This document shows, piece by piece, positions 61,823-64,000 of a stretch of 64,000 nucleotides of DNA; positions within the stretch are counted from its first letter, which is position 1, and each line of letters opens with the position of its first letter. Origin of the DNA: Pantoea phytobeneficialis (lineage in GTDB: Bacteria; Pseudomonadota; Gammaproteobacteria; Enterobacterales; Enterobacteriaceae); NCBI RefSeq assembly GCF_009728735.1, contig NZ_CP024636.1:2915134-2979133 (forward strand), given 5' to 3'. The translations under genes were made by a program, and so were the position numbers. The notes beneath the pieces are model-generated. The model searched no databases. It saw only the letters and a list, made by a program, of their open reading frames with translations, and was not told the origin of the DNA.

Positions 61823-62665
61823 TTATTTCTCGATTGGGAGGTCGTCGCGACTTCCCCATTCACCCCAGGAGCCGTCGTACAGGGTAACATCCCGCACGCC
61901 AAGCGATGTCAGCGCCAGAATCACCACCACCGCCGTCACGCCTGAGCCACAGCTGGCGATGATCGGTTGTTCCAGCTTCACGCCTGCCTTCTCAAATTCC
62001 GTACGCAGTTCTGCGGCGGGTTTCAGTGCACCATTCGCCACCAGATTGTTCCACGGCACGTTACGGCTGTTGGGGATGTGGCCACGCAGCAGGCCGGGAC
62101 GCGGCTCGTCGACTTCAGCATTGAAGCGATTCGCGGCGCGAGCATCGACAATCTGTGCGCCACCCTCATGGCTGATCAACAACACATCGGTCAACCGTTT
62201 CACCTGGGTGCTGTCATACTTCGCCTCAAACTCCCCTTCAGATAAGCTTACCGGGCCGGTCGCCAGCGCGTAACCTGCCGCTTTCCAGCCGGCCAGGCCG
62301 CCCGCGAGGATCGACACATTAACGCAGCCAAAGGCGCGTAACATCCACCAGGCGCGTGGTGCGGAGAACAGGTTGCCTTCGTCGTAAACCACCAGATGTT
62401 TATCCTGGCTGACGCCCAGTTCGCGCATCGCCACGGCAAAGGCCTCGGCACGCGGCATCATGTGTGGGTAAGGGCTGGTATGATCGGACAGGGCTTCGAT
62501 ATTAAAGAAAGGGGCGTTGGGCAGATGCCCGGCCAGATACTCTGCCTGGATATCACGTACCGCTTCCTGGCCGGGTGGCAACATGCGCGCATCCAGCACC
62601 TGTAGGGTTTCCTCGGTGTAATGTTCTTTTAACCAGTCAGCAGACACAAACAGGGGAGCTGTCAT
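61823..62665 (-). CDS. sseA: 3-mercaptopyruvate sulfurtransferase
   Basis: This 280-residue enzyme has two rhodanese domains (about 1-140 and 160-280). The active-site loop CGSGVT with Cys239 is the mercaptopyruvate type, as opposed to the CRKGVT thiosulfate type. It transfers sulfur from 3-mercaptopyruvate to thiols or cyanide. It is convergent with sseB. Confidence 0.95.
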   Translation of the reverse strand: MTAPLFVSADWLKEHYTEETLQVLDARMLPPGQEAVRDIQAEYLAGHLPNAPFFNIEALSDHTSPYPHMMPRAEAFAVAMRELGVSQDKHLVVYDEGNLFSAPRAWWMLRAFGCVNVSILAGGLAGWKAAGYALATGPVSLSEGEFEAKYDSTQVKRLTDVLLISHEGGAQIVDARAANRFNAEVDEPRPGLLRGHIPNSRNVPWNNLVANGALKPAAELRTEFEKAGVKLEQPIIASCGSGVTAVVVILALTSLGVRDVTLYDGSWGEWGSRDDLPIEK

Positions 62666-62770
62666 AGCAACCTCTTCTCATCAATCGGGAAAGACTCAGT
62701 GTCCGGGAATGTGGACGCTATCTCAAGGGTTAGTAAGGAGAAAGTTGGGGATGGTCATTCGGGTATGGCA

Positions 62771-62800
62771 CATTTTTGGTCGGCTTGCCCCGACAAAAAT
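62771..62800. other. Hairpin between sseA and ndk
   Basis: ATTTTTGGTCGG and CCGACAAAAAT form a stem with one bulged G and a short CTTGC-containing loop. It is flanked by A/T tracts on both strands, so it resembles a terminator although the flanking genes diverge. Confidence 0.45.
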
Positions 62801-62832
62801 CAATTATTTTCAATAATTCCTCTGATCGACGA

Positions 62833-62861
62833 TAGGCAACGCCCGATGATGTCCCTATAAT
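62833..62861 (+). promoter_or_regulatory. ndk promoter
   Basis: TAGGCA and a perfect TATAAT are separated by 17 bases, about 60 bases ahead of ndk. Confidence 0.6.
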
Positions 62862-62923
62862 CGCCCCGTTTTCTTACCGGGCGGGTTCCCGGTTTCTTCA
62901 GGATGCTAAATATAGAGGTCAAC

Positions 62924-63355
62924 ATGGCAATCGAACGTACTTTCTCAATCGTTAAACCAAACGCTGTCGCCAAGAACGTGATTGGTGCAATCTACAACCG
63001 TTTTGAAAGCGCGGGCTTCAAAATCGTTGGCGCTAAAATGCTGCACCTGACCAAAGAGCAGGCTGAAGGCTTCTACGCGGAGCACAAAGGCCGTCCGTTC
63101 TTCGACGGTTTGGTTGAATTCATGACCTCTGGTCCGGTTGTGGTTTCTGTACTGGAAGGTGAAAACGCTGTTCAGCGTCACCGTGATCTGATGGGTGCAA
63201 CCAACCCGGACAACGCGCTGGCAGGCACTCTGCGTGCTGACTACGCAGACAGCTTCACCGAGAACGCCACTCACGGTTCAGATTCAGCAGAATCCGCTGC
63301 GCGTGAAATCGCGTACTTCTTCGCTGAAAACGAAGTCTGCCCGCGCACTCGCTAA
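62924..63355 (+). CDS. ndk: Nucleoside diphosphate kinase
   Basis: This 143-residue kinase balances NTP and dNTP pools via a phosphohistidine. The [20 protein letters not shown] signature carries the active His, and the N-terminal [15 protein letters not shown] is conserved. I chose the ATG after AGAGGTCAAC, giving the family length; an in-frame ATG seven codons earlier is possible. Confidence 0.97.
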   Translation: MAIERTFSIVKPNAVAKNVIGAIYNRFESAGFKIVGAKMLHLTKEQAEGFYAEHKGRPFFDGLVEFMTSGPVVVSVLEGENAVQRHRDLMGATNPDNALAGTLRADYADSFTENATHGSDSAESAAREIAYFFAENEVCPRTR

Positions 63356-63401
63356 GGTGGCGTAAGGTTTACACCTTTTAACCCGGTGTAAATCTGTTCC
63401 C

Positions 63402-63474
63402 CTGGCATCATGCCGCAGATGTAGTACAATTATGCGCCCTTGTTGAGCCTGCTCAGCAAGGGCGCTGTTTTTTT
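63402..63474 (+). promoter_or_regulatory. Promoter followed at once by a terminator-like hairpin, ahead of rlmN
   Basis: CTGGCA and TACAAT are spaced 17 bases apart and predict a start near 63437. A strong stem (GCGCCCTTG... / ...CAAGGGCGC, 63434-63465) with seven T after it begins at that same point. It may be the ndk terminator with an rlmN promoter overlapping it, or an attenuator in the rlmN leader. Confidence 0.55.
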
Positions 63475-63524
63475 CCTATTCTTAACCAGAGCCATAACGT
63501 GTAACAACGAGGCCAGAGAACATT

Positions 63525-64000
63525 ATGTCCGAACAGATTGTGACGCCGTCGTCCGCTTCCCCCGTGGTTGTCTCCCCAAAAAACGAAAAAATTAACCTGC
63601 TGGATCTCAACCGTCAGCAAATGCGCGAATTCTTTGTTTCGCTGGGTGAAAAACCATTTCGTGCCGATCAGGTAATGAAGTGGATGTATCACTACTGCTG
63701 CGATGATTTCGAGCAGATGACTGACATCAACAAAGTGCTGCGTGGCAAACTGATGCAGCTCACTGAGATTCGCGCCCCGGAAGTGGCTGAAGAGAAGCGA
63801 TCCAGCGATGGCACCATCAAATGGGCGATCCGCGTGGGCGACCAACTGGTGGAAACCGTGTACATCCCTGAAGATGACCGCGCTACGCTGTGCGTCTCTT
63901 CCCAGGTAGGTTGTGCACTGGAGTGCAAATTCTGTTCGACGGCGCAGCAAGGTTTTAACCGTAACCTGCGCGTATCAGAAATTATCGGTCAGGTGTGGCG
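63525..64000 (+). CDS. rlmN: Dual-specificity 23S rRNA/tRNA methyltransferase RlmN (partial)
   Basis: The first 158 codons of RlmN, a radical-SAM enzyme that makes 2-methyladenosine at A2503 of 23S rRNA and A37 of some tRNAs. The visible part has the N-terminal accessory domain ([22 protein letters not shown]) and the radical-SAM cluster motif CALECKFC (CxxxCxxC). The gene runs off the right edge. It follows ndk, as in E. coli. Confidence 0.95.
   Translation, partial: MSEQIVTPSSASPVVVSPKNEKINLLDLNRQQMREFFVSLGEKPFRADQVMKWMYHYCCDDFEQMTDINKVLRGKLMQLTEIRAPEVAEEKRSSDGTIKWAIRVGDQLVETVYIPEDDRATLCVSSQVGCALECKFCSTAQQGFNRNLRVSEIIGQVW

Overview
The window is a chromosomal segment of an enterobacterium. 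Gene order follows the Escherichia coli backbone closely (ssrA-smpB-ratAB-bamE-recN-nadK-grpE; ung-grcA-srmB-trmN6-nadB-rpoE-rseABC-lepA-lepB-rnc-era-recO-pdxJ-acpS-yfhL; yfhH-pgpC-tadA-mltF-purL-glmY-glrK-qseG-glrR-glnB-hmp-glyA; hcaT-csiE; suhB-trmJ-iscR-iscS-pepB-sseB-sseA-ndk-rlmN). Protein divergence from E. coli, the missing isc genes and the local insertions suggest Erwiniaceae (Pantoea/Erwinia/Mixta-like). That placement is an inference and was not tested by a search.

Left edge (1-4.6 kb): the end of a genomic island integrated at the 3' end of the tmRNA gene. It carries a P4-type integrase and an AT-rich OLD-family ATPase/TOPRIM nuclease gene. An IS2-like element sits against the 3' end of the nuclease gene, and the last 15 codons of the nuclease are read out of the IS terminal repeat. 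The IS has itself lost a catalytic aspartate through an internal deletion.

4.6-25.8 kb: conserved housekeeping genes for ribosome rescue, outer-membrane assembly, SOS repair, NAD synthesis, heat shock, envelope stress, signal peptidase, RNase III and Era. Recognisable control signals include a sigma-32 promoter at grpE, two LexA boxes at recN, an FNR class II promoter at grcA, an upstream leader ORF at rpoE and an RNase III-type hairpin ahead of rnc.

25.8-42.2 kb: a low-GC glycosyltransferase insertion, then lipid, tRNA, cell-wall and purine genes. The GlmY small-RNA locus follows with a sigma-54/sigma-70 overlapping promoter and GlrR boxes, and its regulators GlrK/QseG/GlrR lie immediately downstream. 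Then come PII, flavohaemoglobin with an NsrR operator, and glyA with a PurR-like box.

42.2-51.7 kb: an accessory block absent from the E. coli layout as I know it. A five-gene oligopeptide-type ABC importer diverges from a GntR-type regulator, a creatininase-family hydrolase, a ketopantoate-reductase-like enzyme and a short-chain dehydrogenase. Two copies of a 12-bp motif in the divergent promoter region are candidate operators. Together this looks like an uptake-plus-catabolism module for an unknown small amide, lactam or peptide-like compound.

51.7-64 kb: hcaT, csiE, a ZevAB-like metal transport pair under a candidate Zur box, suhB, trmJ, then a strikingly reduced isc locus. iscR and iscS are present, but iscU-iscA-hscB-hscA-fdx-iscX are absent and pepB follows iscS directly. 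IscS also lacks the C-terminal tail that in E. coli helps dock IscU. A 25-bp tandem repeat lies upstream of iscR. The window ends inside rlmN. A dispersed palindromic repeat (core GTAGCGGCGCGATTTATCG) occurs six times in intergenic gaps. No tRNA, rRNA or CRISPR array was seen.
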